DNA of 55,019 nt, from contig NZ_CAJHBT010000019.1 of assembly GCF_904846675.1 (NCBI RefSeq), positions 1 to 55,019 on the forward strand, in the 5' to 3' direction. The notes under the pieces were generated by a model. That model had not been told where the DNA came from and made no database searches. It saw nothing but the letters and a program-made list of their open reading frames with translations. Each line of letters starts with the position of its first letter. Within the stretch, counting starts at the first letter, position 1. This DNA is from Psychrobacter urativorans. GTDB lineage: Bacteria; Pseudomonadota; Gammaproteobacteria; Pseudomonadales; Moraxellaceae. This document shows positions 1 to 9,547 of this stretch, in pieces. A program made the position numbers and the translations under genes.

Positions 1-48
1 TCTAATCAGTACTCAGCAAATATGCCTTTCTTAATTAGCGAGCTGACT

Positions 49-76
49 AGTATATCATAATGAAATAGTCTGTCAA
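49..76 (-). promoter_or_regulatory. Strong sigma70 promoter reading leftward (proximal of a tandem pair)
   Basis: On the minus strand there is a perfect -35 TTGACA (76 down to 71), a 16-base spacer, and TATACT (54 down to 49). Transcription would leave the window at base 1. With the second promoter 110 bases upstream it forms a tandem pair, as is common for rRNA or other stable-RNA operons. The gene it drives is outside the window, so the target is inferred. Confidence 0.7.
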
Positions 77-158
77 CTCTTTGTTCTAATTCGTGTCATC
101 AAGTTATCTGGTTTATAAGTTTGTTAACCTATCCCTAGCTTCCCTTGGTGAGAGGCGT

Positions 159-186
159 ATTATATAGGTTTTAGGATGGGTGTCAA
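159..186 (-). promoter_or_regulatory. Strong sigma70 promoter reading leftward (distal of a tandem pair)
   Basis: On the minus strand both hexamers are perfect: TTGACA (186 to 181), 16-base spacer, TATAAT (164 to 159). The -10 is followed by the discriminator ACGCCTC. The tRNA-Phe promoter in this window has almost the same discriminator (AGCGCCTC). GC-rich discriminators of this kind are typical of stringently controlled stable-RNA promoters, so an rRNA or tRNA operon to the left is the likeliest target. Confidence 0.75.
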
Positions 187-572
187 GAACTTATTTAAGA
201 TACTTGCATTTAGTTGCCAATGACCCTATATAAGCTTACTTAGAGACCATTATCAGAAAAATAACTATCAGCGCTTGATTGTCGGCTTTAATTAATTCAC
301 TATTTATCTTAATCCACTGCTACATCTAATGACTCAGTTATCAATACTTATCTAATGTAGATGACAAGTATGCGCTTGTCACCGGTATAATCGTTATTCA
401 TTACAAACCTTCCTATATATGATAGGTTTTATCGCACTATTAACTCACCTATCATATGATTAGTACCTTATTAGTAGTACGTCTTGTAGTAGTACGTTTT
501 GACTTTTGCTACTCATAGCTTACAGATTGGACGATGCTTATCCCTTGCTATCTAGTGTTTATAGACAGTTTT

Positions 573-581
573 TGCTATAAT
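573..581 (+). promoter_or_regulatory. Probable thrS promoter, extended -10 type
   Basis: TGCTATAAT at 573-581 is a perfect TATAAT with an upstream TGn extension. No good -35 is seen at the usual distance, which fits an extended -10 promoter. It would leave a leader of about 245 nt before the thrS ATG at 836. In that leader a 9-base stem (663-671 with 679-687) forms a hairpin. A ten-codon ORF (645-677) is also present, but with no run of Thr codons. In E. coli, ThrS represses its own translation through leader structure; something similar here is only inferred. Confidence 0.5.
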
Positions 582-835
582 AGCTGCTTTTATAGCACGA
601 CTTAACGGCGCTGCCAGTTAACTGTATTTAAAGGGCGGGCCGCTATGTTTGATACTTTGGTAATTATTCATAATTAAGATGAATAATCATCCATCTCAAT
701 TATGCACGTTTAAAAAGTCATACTATTAGCTCTCAACATACCACGATGAGTGGTTATAATTTATGTAGTCTTGCGGTCATATGATTGATGGTTGCAATCA
801 TCACTGCCAACAGACTCAAAACAGGTGAATAGATT

Positions 836-2770
836 ATGGTGGCGATTACTTTACCCGATGGTAGCGTAAAAAACTTCGAAGGCAACACGACTGTTATGGA
901 AGTGGCGCAAAGTATTGGGCCAGGACTTGCCAAGGCAACGATTGCTGGGCGCGTAGACGGACATTTAGTTGATGCCAACGATCCTATTATTGCCGATGCT
1001 AAAGTCGAAATCGTTACTGCAAAAGATAATGATGGCGTTGATATCATTCGTCACTCTTGTGCGCATTTATTAGGTCATGCTGTTAAGCAGCTTTATCCTG
1101 ATGTAAAAATGGTCATCGGTCCGGTCATTGATGAAGGCTTTTATTATGATATCTATAGTGAAACCCCATTCACACCTGAGCACATGGAAAAAATTGAAAA
1201 GCGCATGATGGAGCTGATCAAACAGGATTATGATGTTATTAAGAAAATGACACCACGCGATGAAGTGATTGATATCTTCAAATCACGCGGGGAAGATTAT
1301 AAGCTGAAACTGATCAATGATATGCCGGGCGAAGATGCTTTTGGGTTATATTACCATCAAGAATATGTCGATATGTGCCGTGGTCCGCATGTACCGAATA
1401 CACGATTTCTGAAGGTATTTAAACTGACCAAAATGAGCGGTGCTTATTGGCGCGGCGATGCCAAAAACGAGCAGTTACAGCGTATTTATGGTACGGCGTG
1501 GGCTGATAAGAAACAATTAAAAGCTTATATTCAGCGTATTGAAGAAGCTGAAAAGCGCGATCACCGTAAAATCGGTAAGGCGCTAAATTTATTCCATATG
1601 CAAGAACAAGCGCCAGGTATGGTGTTTTGGCATCCCAATGGTTGGACGATTTATCAAGTACTTGAGCAATATATGCGCAAAGTACAAAATGATAATGGCT
1701 ATGAAGAAATCAAAACACCACAAATTGTCGATCGTAGCTTGTGGGAGCGTTCAGGTCACTGGGGTAACTATGCGACCAATATGTTCACCACTTCTAGCGA
1801 AAATCGTGATTATGCCATAAAGCCGATGAACTGCCCTTGTCACGTGCAAGTATTTAACCAAGGCTTGAAGTCTTACCGGGAATTGCCACTACGGATGGCC
1901 GAATTTGGCTCGTGTCACCGTAACGAACCATCAGGCTCATTGCATGGTTTGATGCGCGTACGTGGTTTTACCCAAGATGATGCGCATATCTTTTGCACGC
2001 AAGCGCAAATTCAACAAGAAGTGGCCGATTTTATCAAGCTTACTCTTGATGTCTATGATGATTTTGGTTTTAAAGACATCATTATGAAGCTGTCTACCCG
2101 TCCCGAAAAGCGCGTGGGTAGTGAAGAGGCTTGGGATTTTGCGGAAAAAGCGCTTGCTGACGCCCTTGATAGTTCAGGGCTAGACTGGGAATACCTACCT
2201 GGCGAGGGCGCATTTTATGGTCCTAAAATTGAATTTAGTCTCAAAGACTGCCTGGGTCGCGTCTGGCAGTGCGGTACTATTCAGGTCGATCCTAATATGC
2301 CTGAACGTCTCGATGCAGAATTCGTCAACGAACAAGGCGAGCGTGAAGTCCCGATTATGTTGCACCGCGCCATTTTAGGTTCGTTCGAGCGCTTTATCGG
2401 TATGCTCATCGAACACTATGCCGGTTGGATGCCAGTATGGCTTGCGCCGCAACAAGTGGTGGTGATGAATATCACTGATAAACAGTCCAAAACCTGTGAA
2501 AATGTCGTTAGTGAGTTGAAAAAAGCAGGCTTGCGCGCCATTAGTGACTTGCGTAACGAAAAGATTGGATTTAAGATACGAGAGAAAACATTAGAACGTA
2601 TCCCCTATATGCTAGTATTAGGGGATAAGGAAGTCGAATCAGGCAGTGTCAATGTCCGAACTCGCGAAGGTGAAAACCTAGGCGTGATGAGCATTTCTGA
2701 ATTTATCACATTAGTACAGACAGCTGTCGCCGAAAAAGGCCGACAGAATCAAAAAACAGATCAGGAGTAA
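836..2770 (+). CDS. thrS: Threonyl-tRNA synthetase
   Basis: Charges tRNA-Thr with threonine in the cytosol. The 644 residues match the usual length. Domains in order: TGS (about 1-62); the editing domain, with HSCAH giving the HxxxH pair His73/His77 and CRGPH giving Cys181/His185; the class II catalytic core, with Cys333 in MNCPCH as a zinc ligand; and an anticodon-binding domain from about residue 540. An AGGTGA ribosome site precedes ATG 836. infC starts 5 bases after the stop, the classic thrS-infC pairing. Identification is certain. Confidence 0.98.
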   Translation: MVAITLPDGSVKNFEGNTTVMEVAQSIGPGLAKATIAGRVDGHLVDANDPIIADAKVEIVTAKDNDGVDIIRHSCAHLLGHAVKQLYPDVKMVIGPVIDEGFYYDIYSETPFTPEHMEKIEKRMMELIKQDYDVIKKMTPRDEVIDIFKSRGEDYKLKLINDMPGEDAFGLYYHQEYVDMCRGPHVPNTRFLKVFKLTKMSGAYWRGDAKNEQLQRIYGTAWADKKQLKAYIQRIEEAEKRDHRKIGKALNLFHMQEQAPGMVFWHPNGWTIYQVLEQYMRKVQNDNGYEEIKTPQIVDRSLWERSGHWGNYATNMFTTSSENRDYAIKPMNCPCHVQVFNQGLKSYRELPLRMAEFGSCHRNEPSGSLHGLMRVRGFTQDDAHIFCTQAQIQQEVADFIKLTLDVYDDFGFKDIIMKLSTRPEKRVGSEEAWDFAEKALADALDSSGLDWEYLPGEGAFYGPKIEFSLKDCLGRVWQCGTIQVDPNMPERLDAEFVNEQGEREVPIMLHRAILGSFERFIGMLIEHYAGWMPVWLAPQQVVVMNITDKQSKTCENVVSELKKAGLRAISDLRNEKIGFKIREKTLERIPYMLVLGDKEVESGSVNVRTREGENLGVMSISEFITLVQTAVAEKGRQNQKTDQE

Positions 2771-2778
2771 TACCTATT
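2763..2778 (+). promoter_or_regulatory. infC ribosome binding site with ATT start codon
   Basis: AGGAG at 2763-2767 lies in the last codons of thrS, with an 8-base gap to ATT at 2776-2778. The alternative TTG at 2794 has no Shine-Dalgarno at proper spacing. The site decides the start and is probably the target of IF-3 autoregulation, as known for infC in other Gammaproteobacteria. Confidence 0.85.
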
Positions 2779-3297
2779 AAACAGTCAAACCGTTTGAACA
2801 TCAACGAAGATATCAGTGCCAAAGAAGTCCGTCTGGTCAAAGAAGACGGCGAACAAATGGGCGTAGTCGATATTAATACCGCGATGAAAGCGGCACGTGA
2901 AGACAGTCTAGATTTGGTCGAACTGGTTCCTGAAGCCAAGCCGCCTGTATGTAAGATCATGGATTATAAGCATTTCCTCTATGATCAAAAGCAAAAGGCT
3001 AAAGAAGCTAAAAAGAACCAAAAGCAGACTCAGCTCAAAGAGATGAAACTGCGCCCTAGCACTGAAGAAGCTGACTATCAGGTTAAACTGAAAAAAGTCG
3101 TTAGCTTCTTAGAAGACCAAGACAAAGTTAAAATCAGTATTCGCTTTCGTGGTCGCGAGATGGCCCATCAAGATATCGGTCGTAAACAGCTTGAACGTAT
3201 CATTGAAGACACTGCCGATATCTCAAACGTCGAACAATACCCAAAAATGGAAGGTCGCCAGATGGGTATGCTACTAGGTCCTACTAAGAAAAAATAG
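2776..3297 (+). CDS. infC: Translation initiation factor IF-3 (ATT start)
   Basis: Binds the 30S subunit, checks start-codon fidelity and prevents premature 50S joining. A simple ORF call begins at TTG 2794, but the frame extends upstream to ATT 2776. That ATT has a clean AGGAG at 2763-2767, eight bases away, and adds MKQSNR, giving the conserved N-terminus ([16 protein letters not shown]). The protein is then 173 residues with the N-domain (PPVCKIMDY), lysine-rich linker and C-domain (FRGREMAH). A rare ATT start is known for infC in E. coli, where IF-3 represses its own translation by rejecting it. rpmI and rplT, its usual downstream partners, are absent: a terminator follows. Confidence 0.95.
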   Translation: MKQSNRLNINEDISAKEVRLVKEDGEQMGVVDINTAMKAAREDSLDLVELVPEAKPPVCKIMDYKHFLYDQKQKAKEAKKNQKQTQLKEMKLRPSTEEADYQVKLKKVVSFLEDQDKVKISIRFRGREMAHQDIGRKQLERIIEDTADISNVEQYPKMEGRQMGMLLGPTKKK

Positions 3298-3349
3298 GCA
3301 GATGGCTAGGCTTTATTTAGCTCTCATAAAAACGTATTTGTATTTTTTG

Positions 3350-3384
3350 ACCATCAATATGCTGCGGGATATCGATGGTTTTTT
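3350..3384 (+). terminator. Rho-independent terminator after infC
   Basis: ACCATC (3350-3355) pairs with GATGGT (3374-3379). An inner ATAT/ATAT pairing sits beyond one mismatch, and a T run follows (3379-3384). It ends the thrS-infC unit about 50 bases after infC. The rest of 3298-3641 holds no gene: it is AT-rich, with a TATACT at 3541-3546 that could be the -10 for the next gene. Confidence 0.7.
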
Positions 3385-3641
3385 GCCATTAACTGTTTAA
3401 TATTGCACGTCCTGTAATCGGCACTACTTTACAAAACCAACCTTCTTTAGCACCTAAGAACACGTTAATCTTAATAACTGGTAAACACCTCTCCATTATT
3501 ATTTAATTTATAGTCTTTTAATTTAGTGCTTTTAGCTGGTTATACTTTAATCAACGCTACTTAGCCTTATAACGAACTTACTTAATAAGAAATATAAATA
3601 TATGAAGTAAGACATTTAATATTTTAGTTATAGGAAATTTC

Positions 3642-4886
3642 ATGCAAGAGTTGTCCCCACCAAAAAACGCCAATATCCCAGGTATTTCACTGACACCGCC
3701 TGCTGCTGTAAAAGAAGTACAAAAAAGTGAAGCGGATCAGATGGTCACGTTAGATGACAGCCAAGTTCCAGAGCTTGATGCCAAAGTTGACGCTTTCGTT
3801 GACAACGTTATCAATAACTCAGTGCACAGCTCAGACTTTCAGCAAAATATACAGTCTATTCATAACTTGGGTAACAAAGAAATCCGTGAATCGGCACAAA
3901 TATCCAATCGCATGCTAGAGCTACCGGCCAAAAGTCTCAATGATAGCCTGTTCGACAACTCGCCCATTGCCAAATCACTTACTGAGCTGCGCGGTATTGT
4001 CGAGGACTTAGACCCCAGTAAAAAAGAGCTGACCCATTCGCGTAAATTGTTTGGTCTGATTCCATTTGGTAATAAAGTGCAAGATTATTTCCGCCAATAT
4101 GAGTCTGCACAGTCGCATATCAATGCGGTGGTAACCAGCCTATATAATGGTAAAGATGAACTCCTCAAAGACAATGCCACGATTGAGCAAGAAAAAGTCA
4201 ATATGTGGGAGCTGATGCAGTCGATTCGTCAATATATTTATGTTGGTAAAAAAATCGATGAGCAACTGGAACAAAAAGTTCATTCCGTTGAGGCAACTGA
4301 CCCTGAAAAAGCGCGTATTATTAAAGAAGAGATGCTGTTCTATGTGCGCCAAAAGAATACCGACTTTTTAACGCAGCTGGCAGTTAACGTGCAAGGTTAT
4401 TTAGCACTCGATACCATTCGTAAAAATAACTTAGAGCTCATTAAAGGGGTGGATCGCGCCACTACTACTACAGTGTCTGCCTTGCGTACAGCCGTAGTTG
4501 TTGCTCAAGCGATGACCAATCAAAAGCTGGTACTAGATCAAATCACAGCCTTAAATAAAACCACCAGTAGCTTGATCGAATCTACCTCTGAGATGCTTAA
4601 ACGCCAATCTCTTGAGATTCATGAACAAGCGACTAGCAGCACTATTGAGCTTGATAAACTACAAAACGCTTTTAATAATGTCTATGACACCATGGATATG
4701 ATCAGTAATTATAAGATTGAAGCCTTAGAAAGTATGAAACAAACGGTCAATACCTTGACCACTGAAGTAGATAAAGCACAAAAATACTTAGATAAATCGA
4801 ACCAGACTACCGTGCTTGAAGTCTCGAAAGAGCTGGATAGTAAAAAGATAACAGATAAGTCTGGTACGGTCGATATCGATATTTAA
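3642..4886 (+). CDS. TelA-family toxic anion resistance protein
   Basis: A 414-residue soluble protein of the TelA/toxic anion resistance family (KlaA/TelA). Members are linked to tellurite, cell-envelope and antibiotic stress, but no biochemical activity is settled. The core from about residue 90 to 390 is almost all helical with long coiled-coil stretches and family-typical segments (GLIPFGNK, ELMQSIRQYI, ALRTAVVVAQAM). There is no signal peptide or membrane helix. AGGAAA lies at proper distance before the ATG. It appears monocistronic, without the XpaC/YceG partner often seen next to TelA. Family assignment is firm; function is not. Confidence 0.85.
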   Translation: MQELSPPKNANIPGISLTPPAAVKEVQKSEADQMVTLDDSQVPELDAKVDAFVDNVINNSVHSSDFQQNIQSIHNLGNKEIRESAQISNRMLELPAKSLNDSLFDNSPIAKSLTELRGIVEDLDPSKKELTHSRKLFGLIPFGNKVQDYFRQYESAQSHINAVVTSLYNGKDELLKDNATIEQEKVNMWELMQSIRQYIYVGKKIDEQLEQKVHSVEATDPEKARIIKEEMLFYVRQKNTDFLTQLAVNVQGYLALDTIRKNNLELIKGVDRATTTTVSALRTAVVVAQAMTNQKLVLDQITALNKTTSSLIESTSEMLKRQSLEIHEQATSSTIELDKLQNAFNNVYDTMDMISNYKIEALESMKQTVNTLTTEVDKAQKYLDKSNQTTVLEVSKELDSKKITDKSGTVDIDI

Positions 4887-5011
4887 TGCCTTTACTTACT
4901 TAGAAGCGACAGATTATCGATAACACATAAGGTAATTGACGCAAGATATTGCAGCGTCGTTCGTGTTAAGATAGTCTTTATTAATAATCTTAAAAATAGA
5001 TACGGTACTTT

Positions 5012-7276
5012 ATGAGTTGGAATGATCCAAACGCTTCGGCTGAAGCCCAAAAATATGACAATCCTATCCCTAGTCGTGAGCTGATATTAAGCACGATTAC
5101 TGCTCAGGGTGAAGTCACGCATCAGCAGTTGGCAAAAGCTTTTAATATTGATGATCCTGATCAATTTGATGCTTTAGGCAATCGCCTCAAAGCTATGGTT
5201 CGTGATGGACAAGTTAACCGCGATGGCCGTCCTTATCGCTATCGCACAGTGACCCAGCATGATGTCGTCAGCGGCACAGTATCCGCCCATCCTAAAGGCT
5301 TCGGTTTTGTATTGCTTAGAGATATGCCAGATTTGTTTTTACATGAAAAGCAAATGCGCTGGGTATTCAATGGCGACAAAGTTGATGCTATTGGTACTTC
5401 GACGGATAACCGTGGACGTACTGAAGGGCGTATCGTTGATGTGACTGAGCGTCATCAAAACCAGTTTATCGGTACGCTGGCTCAAGACGAAGACGGTTAT
5501 TGCGTGGAGCTTGGTAGCCCAAACAACCATCAACCAATTTCAGTCACTGATGAAAACGTACAAGCCCTAGATGCTAAGCTTGGCAATCCAGTGAAAGTCG
5601 ATGTCATTGATTGGCCTAATCAGCACGAATTTGCTACCGGTAAAATTGCTGAAGTCCTCACAGGCGATAACGATCGCGAGCTTATCATTGAGACGACGCT
5701 ACTCAACTACGATATTCCTTTCGAGTTTAGTGAAGCGGCTCTTAAACAAGCCAATGACTACCAAGAACCGACTAATAAAGATTTAAAAGGTCGTACAGAT
5801 TTACGTGAATTGCCGCTAGTTACTATTGATGGTGCAGATGCACGTGACTTTGATGATGCGGTATTCGCTGAAAAGCGTAGTGGTGGTAACTATCGCGTAT
5901 TGGTTGCTATTGCTGATGTTAGCTATTATGTGACGCCAAACTCTGCGCTCGATCAAGAAGCTTATGAGCGCGGTACATCAGTATACTTCCCACATCGGGT
6001 GATTCCGATGCTACCTGAAGTATTATCAAATGGTCTGTGTTCATTAAACCCTGACGTTGATCGTTTGTGCATGGTCGCGGATATTAAAGTATCACGCGCC
6101 GGTAAAGTCACTGGTTATGAGTTTTATCCAGCGGTTATGAATTCACAAGCGCGTCTAACTTATGACCAAGTGAACGACTATTTCGCCAATCCAAAAGATG
6201 ACAGCCTACCTAAGTCATTGACTGGTAATAAAGCGGTCAAAAAATCTGTTGATACGATGCATCAGCTGTACGAGCTACTACTCAAAAAACGTGAAGAACG
6301 TCATGCTATGGAATTTGAGACCGTTGAGACTTATATCGAATTCAACGAAAAAGGTGGTATCGCGGCTATCTTACCGCGCACACGTGGAGACGCGCATAAG
6401 CTTATCGAAGAATGCATGTTACTCGCTAATACTTGTGCCGCAAACTTTGCACTAAAAAACGAGCTGCCTGTTTTATACCGTAACCATGATAAGCCTGATG
6501 GCGAAAAGTCGATGCGTATTCATGAATATGCGAAGAACTTTGGCTTAAGCTTCCCTGAAGAGAATCCAACGCAAGAAGATTATCAGCGTATCATTGAAGC
6601 CACTAAAGACCGCCCTGATGCGATTAGCGTACATAGTATGTTATTGCGTTCAATGATGCAGGCGAATTATTCGCCTGATAATATCGGTCACTTTGGTTTG
6701 GCTTATGACGAATACAGTCACTTTACCTCGCCGATTCGTCGCTATCCTGACTTAATGCTGCATCGTGCCATTAAAGCTAAAGTTACTAATAGCAAACAAC
6801 CAGTAATGGACTTCTCACTTGAAGGGGCAGGAACGCAAACGTCAGACACTGAGCGCCGTGCTGAAAAAGCATCACGCTTTGTAGAGTCATGGCTCAAGTG
6901 TCATTATATGAAAGATCATGTCGGCGAAGAGTTCGATGGTGTGGTCACGACTGTGACTAATTTCGGTCTATTTGTGACCTTAAAAGACCTATATATTGAC
7001 GGTCTGGTGCATATCTCTAACGTTGGCGATGACTTCTTCGTCTATGACGAAAGACAACAGCAGCTTGTTGGCAAAGATAAAGGTACGTTATTTGGGCTTG
7101 GCGATTCGGTACGCGTAAAAGTCGCTGGGGTCAACATGGATCTGCTACAAATTGACTTTGACTTGCAGTCTAAGCTGCAATCTAGTGAGATGAACCGAAC
7201 TGAAGCTAGCCCAACTAAGAAAAAACGTCGCCGTAGTAGTGGAAATGGTAGTAACGGCAATAGCAAAAAAAGCTAA
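5012..7276 (+). CDS. rnr: Ribonuclease R
   Basis: A processive 3'-5' exoribonuclease that degrades structured RNA and helps with rRNA and tmRNA quality control, important in cold-adapted bacteria. 754 residues. Order: winged-helix (about 20-80), two cold-shock domains (about 85-225), RNB catalytic domain with IDGADARDFDDAV giving the metal-binding aspartates Asp273, Asp279, Asp281 and Asp282, then S1 (about 640-725) and a short basic Ser/Lys tail. The tail is shorter than in E. coli (813 residues). The rlmB gene that often follows rnr is absent; a terminator follows directly. Confidence 0.96.
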   Translation: MSWNDPNASAEAQKYDNPIPSRELILSTITAQGEVTHQQLAKAFNIDDPDQFDALGNRLKAMVRDGQVNRDGRPYRYRTVTQHDVVSGTVSAHPKGFGFVLLRDMPDLFLHEKQMRWVFNGDKVDAIGTSTDNRGRTEGRIVDVTERHQNQFIGTLAQDEDGYCVELGSPNNHQPISVTDENVQALDAKLGNPVKVDVIDWPNQHEFATGKIAEVLTGDNDRELIIETTLLNYDIPFEFSEAALKQANDYQEPTNKDLKGRTDLRELPLVTIDGADARDFDDAVFAEKRSGGNYRVLVAIADVSYYVTPNSALDQEAYERGTSVYFPHRVIPMLPEVLSNGLCSLNPDVDRLCMVADIKVSRAGKVTGYEFYPAVMNSQARLTYDQVNDYFANPKDDSLPKSLTGNKAVKKSVDTMHQLYELLLKKREERHAMEFETVETYIEFNEKGGIAAILPRTRGDAHKLIEECMLLANTCAANFALKNELPVLYRNHDKPDGEKSMRIHEYAKNFGLSFPEENPTQEDYQRIIEATKDRPDAISVHSMLLRSMMQANYSPDNIGHFGLAYDEYSHFTSPIRRYPDLMLHRAIKAKVTNSKQPVMDFSLEGAGTQTSDTERRAEKASRFVESWLKCHYMKDHVGEEFDGVVTTVTNFGLFVTLKDLYIDGLVHISNVGDDFFVYDERQQQLVGKDKGTLFGLGDSVRVKVAGVNMDLLQIDFDLQSKLQSSEMNRTEASPTKKKRRRSSGNGSNGNSKKS

Positions 7277-7301
7277 TTTGAGATAAATATTAAGAAGTAA
7301 T

Positions 7302-7333
7302 AAAAAAGGCTAACATTATTGTTAGCCTTTTTT
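7302..7333. terminator. Bidirectional terminator between rnr and the gene at 7363
   Basis: Perfect 14-base stem (7302-7315 with 7320-7333), core GGCTAACA, loop TTAT, A run on the left and T run on the right. It can end rnr on the plus strand and the small minus-strand gene. Confidence 0.9.
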
Positions 7334-7362
7334 ATTACTGTGGATTTAACGGTTATATGCGA

Positions 7363-7671
7363 CTACTGCCCGCTGTCTATTTGTTCTAAACGCGCTTTAT
7401 CCTTTTGCTGCGTTTGGTCCATCTGAGTGTTCACCTTATCAAGTATGGTTTTCGGTTGCTCGCCTAATGGTTTGCTATTAATATTGGTTGAGCTGCTTGT
7501 AGTATCAGTAAGGTTGGCAGAGTTAGCATTATCGATAGGGCTATCAGCTGATATTTCATTATTCAGTGCTGCTGCTTGCCTACTCTCGTAGCGATTGCCA
7601 TTAATCATTTTAAAGCCCAGTAATAAGACCATACCTGCCAATGCGAAGATAATCAGATGTTTCAATTGCAT
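7363..7671 (-). CDS. Small membrane-anchored protein of unknown function
   Basis: 102 residues. One N-terminal hydrophobic helix (about 5-21, LIIFALAGMVLLLGF) with no lipobox or clear cleavage site. The rest is hydrophilic and low in complexity, rich in Asn, Ser, Thr and Gln, with a charged C-terminus (about 75-102) that may be helical. This suggests a single-pass inner-membrane protein with a periplasmic tail. I recognise no family. It lies between rnr (convergent, shared terminator) and the MscS gene (same strand, about 100 bases upstream), so co-transcription with mscS is possible. Confidence 0.6.
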   Translation of the reverse strand: MQLKHLIIFALAGMVLLLGFKMINGNRYESRQAAALNNEISADSPIDNANSANLTDTTSSSTNINSKPLGEQPKTILDKVNTQMDQTQQKDKARLEQIDSGQ

Positions 7672-7774
7672 GAATAATGTCTCGTATATTTAAAAATACA
7701 TTTAATAGATATAAGTTATACTGCATTTTTCATGTCTATTTTATAGAAGAACTAATTTATATTTTATAGCATTA

Positions 7775-9499
7775 CTATTCTTGCGGGCTGTTTTTATCTA
7801 ATAAATCGGTCTCGTCTGAACTTTCAGCAATTTCTTGTTCCACCTTCTCCATTAGCTTTTCATCCGGACGGGCATCGAGTACGTCGTCGGCATTAGGCCC
7901 TTGTAAGATGTGTTTAGCCCGCGCCTTAGCAATTTTCTTATCTTTATCATCCACTGTAATTTCATTCAGGTCGGCCTCTCCTTCCTCTGCAGGCATCATC
8001 GGTTCTCTAGTAATTTCAGCACTGCTTTTACTTGCAAGGTTACCGTTTTGCATATGCCCAAGCACTTTTTCTAACTTATGATTAAAGCGCAGGCGATAAA
8101 TAGGTTCGGGTAAGCTAAAGCCTTCGTTCTCTAAAGCATGCTTAGTCTCACGAATAGCAATACTGCGCGCTTTGGCGAAGTCAGTCTCTGACTGGTTAAC
8201 CCAGACTTGAAATTCAAGAAGGATGTTGGAGTCACCAACTTCTGTGATAATGGCGATGGTTTTGGGAGTGTCCAATACAAAGTCTAACGTACATATCGCA
8301 TCAATCCCGACCTTGATGGCTGCAAGTGGATCATCATTAGCATCAACGCCTAGCTCGAAAGTGAAGCGACGTTCAGGATTTTTAGTATAATTTAAGATGG
8401 TACTTTTAAAGACTTCAGCATTAGGAATACGTAGCTGATTGCCATCAAAAGTCATCAAAATTGTTGCTCTTGAGGTTAATCTCACCACAATGCCCTCTTG
8501 ACCGTTGATGGCGATTTGGTCTCGAGCGCGAAACGGTTGGCGGATACTGAGCATCAGTGAGGCAATATAATTCTCGATCGTATCTTTGACGGCAAAACCG
8601 ACGGCAATACCGATGACCCCTGCACCGCCAAGTAGCGTGCCTAAGATGGTCTCCGCACCGACTAGACTTAATGCTAATATTAAACCAAAGACAATAAAGA
8701 TAACTTTGACCGTTTGCGATAATAGCTCAGCTACGAATGGATTCGGGGTCAAACGTTGCCACATCTTTTGTCGATTAGACAACCAACTGCCGAACCATAC
8801 CACCACACCAAAAACCACAATACCGATCAATAATAATGGCAAAGCTTTGATTAGCGTTTTTCCTTGGGTTTTTAGCCCCTGATAAACCGTTGTAACATTG
8901 TCTTGCACATCAAGTGTTCGGTTAATCTTATCTTCTACTGTGACCACATCCGTTAGGCGATTGGTCAAATCAATGGCTTGCTGGGCCTTTTTCTCATTCG
9001 GAGTTTCGCCAGTTAAGCTCACTACTCCCTGGGTCACGCTGACGTTAATCGCTTGCAAGCCTTCAATTTCAGAAAAAATACCACTAATACGCTGACGGAT
9101 ATCGTTGTCTTTTTTCGGAGTCGGTGTGGTTTCAATTTGCGCATTATTAGTGCTCTCACCACTGATAACTGAGGGTGGAACAATGGGGGCAATGGGGGCG
9201 GGCGCACTAGATATAGTATCCCCATCTGCAGGGGCTTCTGATGCATCAGCTGCAGCGCTAATATCAGCAGAAGCATCGTCCGCAGGGGCATCTTTACCCG
9301 TGGTAGTTGCCGCCGCATTCGGTAACCCTAATGCTGTTGTAGTATCTGCCAATGCGGCACTAGCGGCATCGGGAACAGCATGGGCTGGCACGCCAGAAAT
9401 AACGTTTAACAGCAGTATTTGACCCCACACAAGTAGTGCTCTATATAGCTGTTTGGATAGTCGTCTATACAAAAGTAAAAGGTCAAAATAAGCGGCCAT
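7775..9499 (-). CDS. Mechanosensitive channel of the MscS family with N-terminal BON domain
   Basis: Inner-membrane channel that releases solutes on hypo-osmotic shock. 574 residues. A signal-like N-terminus (about 1-41, ending in AHA) is followed by a low-complexity Ala/Asp/Pro linker (about 42-130). Then come a BON domain (about 132-197, GVVSLTGET), three membrane helices (about 218-238, 262-281, 285-315), the last being the glycine/alanine-rich pore helix (GVIGIAVGFAVKD), and the cytosolic MscS beta and alpha/beta domains. An acidic tail follows. BON domains usually bind lipid or sugar, so this one probably sits in the periplasm and may tie gating to the envelope. The start has an AAGGAT site. 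hisA is upstream on the same strand. Confidence 0.9.
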   Translation of the reverse strand: MAAYFDLLLLYRRLSKQLYRALLVWGQILLLNVISGVPAHAVPDAASAALADTTTALGLPNAAATTTGKDAPADDASADISAAADASEAPADGDTISSAPAPIAPIVPPSVISGESTNNAQIETTPTPKKDNDIRQRISGIFSEIEGLQAINVSVTQGVVSLTGETPNEKKAQQAIDLTNRLTDVVTVEDKINRTLDVQDNVTTVYQGLKTQGKTLIKALPLLLIGIVVFGVVVWFGSWLSNRQKMWQRLTPNPFVAELLSQTVKVIFIVFGLILALSLVGAETILGTLLGGAGVIGIAVGFAVKDTIENYIASLMLSIRQPFRARDQIAINGQEGIVVRLTSRATILMTFDGNQLRIPNAEVFKSTILNYTKNPERRFTFELGVDANDDPLAAIKVGIDAICTLDFVLDTPKTIAIITEVGDSNILLEFQVWVNQSETDFAKARSIAIRETKHALENEGFSLPEPIYRLRFNHKLEKVLGHMQNGNLASKSSAEITREPMMPAEEGEADLNEITVDDKDKKIAKARAKHILQGPNADDVLDARPDEKLMEKVEQEIAESSDETDLLDKNSPQE

Positions 9500-9547
9500 A
9501 AGTATCCTTTATTAAGCGCTATTAAGATGATACGCTAGGTAAGCTGT

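Larger units (their letters stand above)
1..835. other. Intergenic region upstream of thrS with divergent promoters
   Basis: No convincing protein gene lies here. The left part holds two strong promoters reading leftward out of the window (listed separately). The middle has an inverted repeat (7-base arms at 362-368 and 375-381), another with 10-base arms (417-426 and 448-457), and a tandem 15-base duplication with one mismatch (472-486 and 487-501, unit TAGTAGTACGTYTTG). The right part has the thrS promoter and a leader of roughly 250 nt. A small AT-rich ORF on the minus strand (754-1047) overlaps thrS and is a shadow. Confidence 0.6.

Noticed and set aside
645..677. Ten-codon leader peptide before thrS
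   Set aside because: Contains one Thr codon only, so it would not make a threonine attenuator; the ribosome site is poor.
9105..9422. 105-codon plus ORF rich in Ala and Ser
   Set aside because: Mirrors the Ala/Asp low-complexity linker of the BON-MscS gene; no independent signals.
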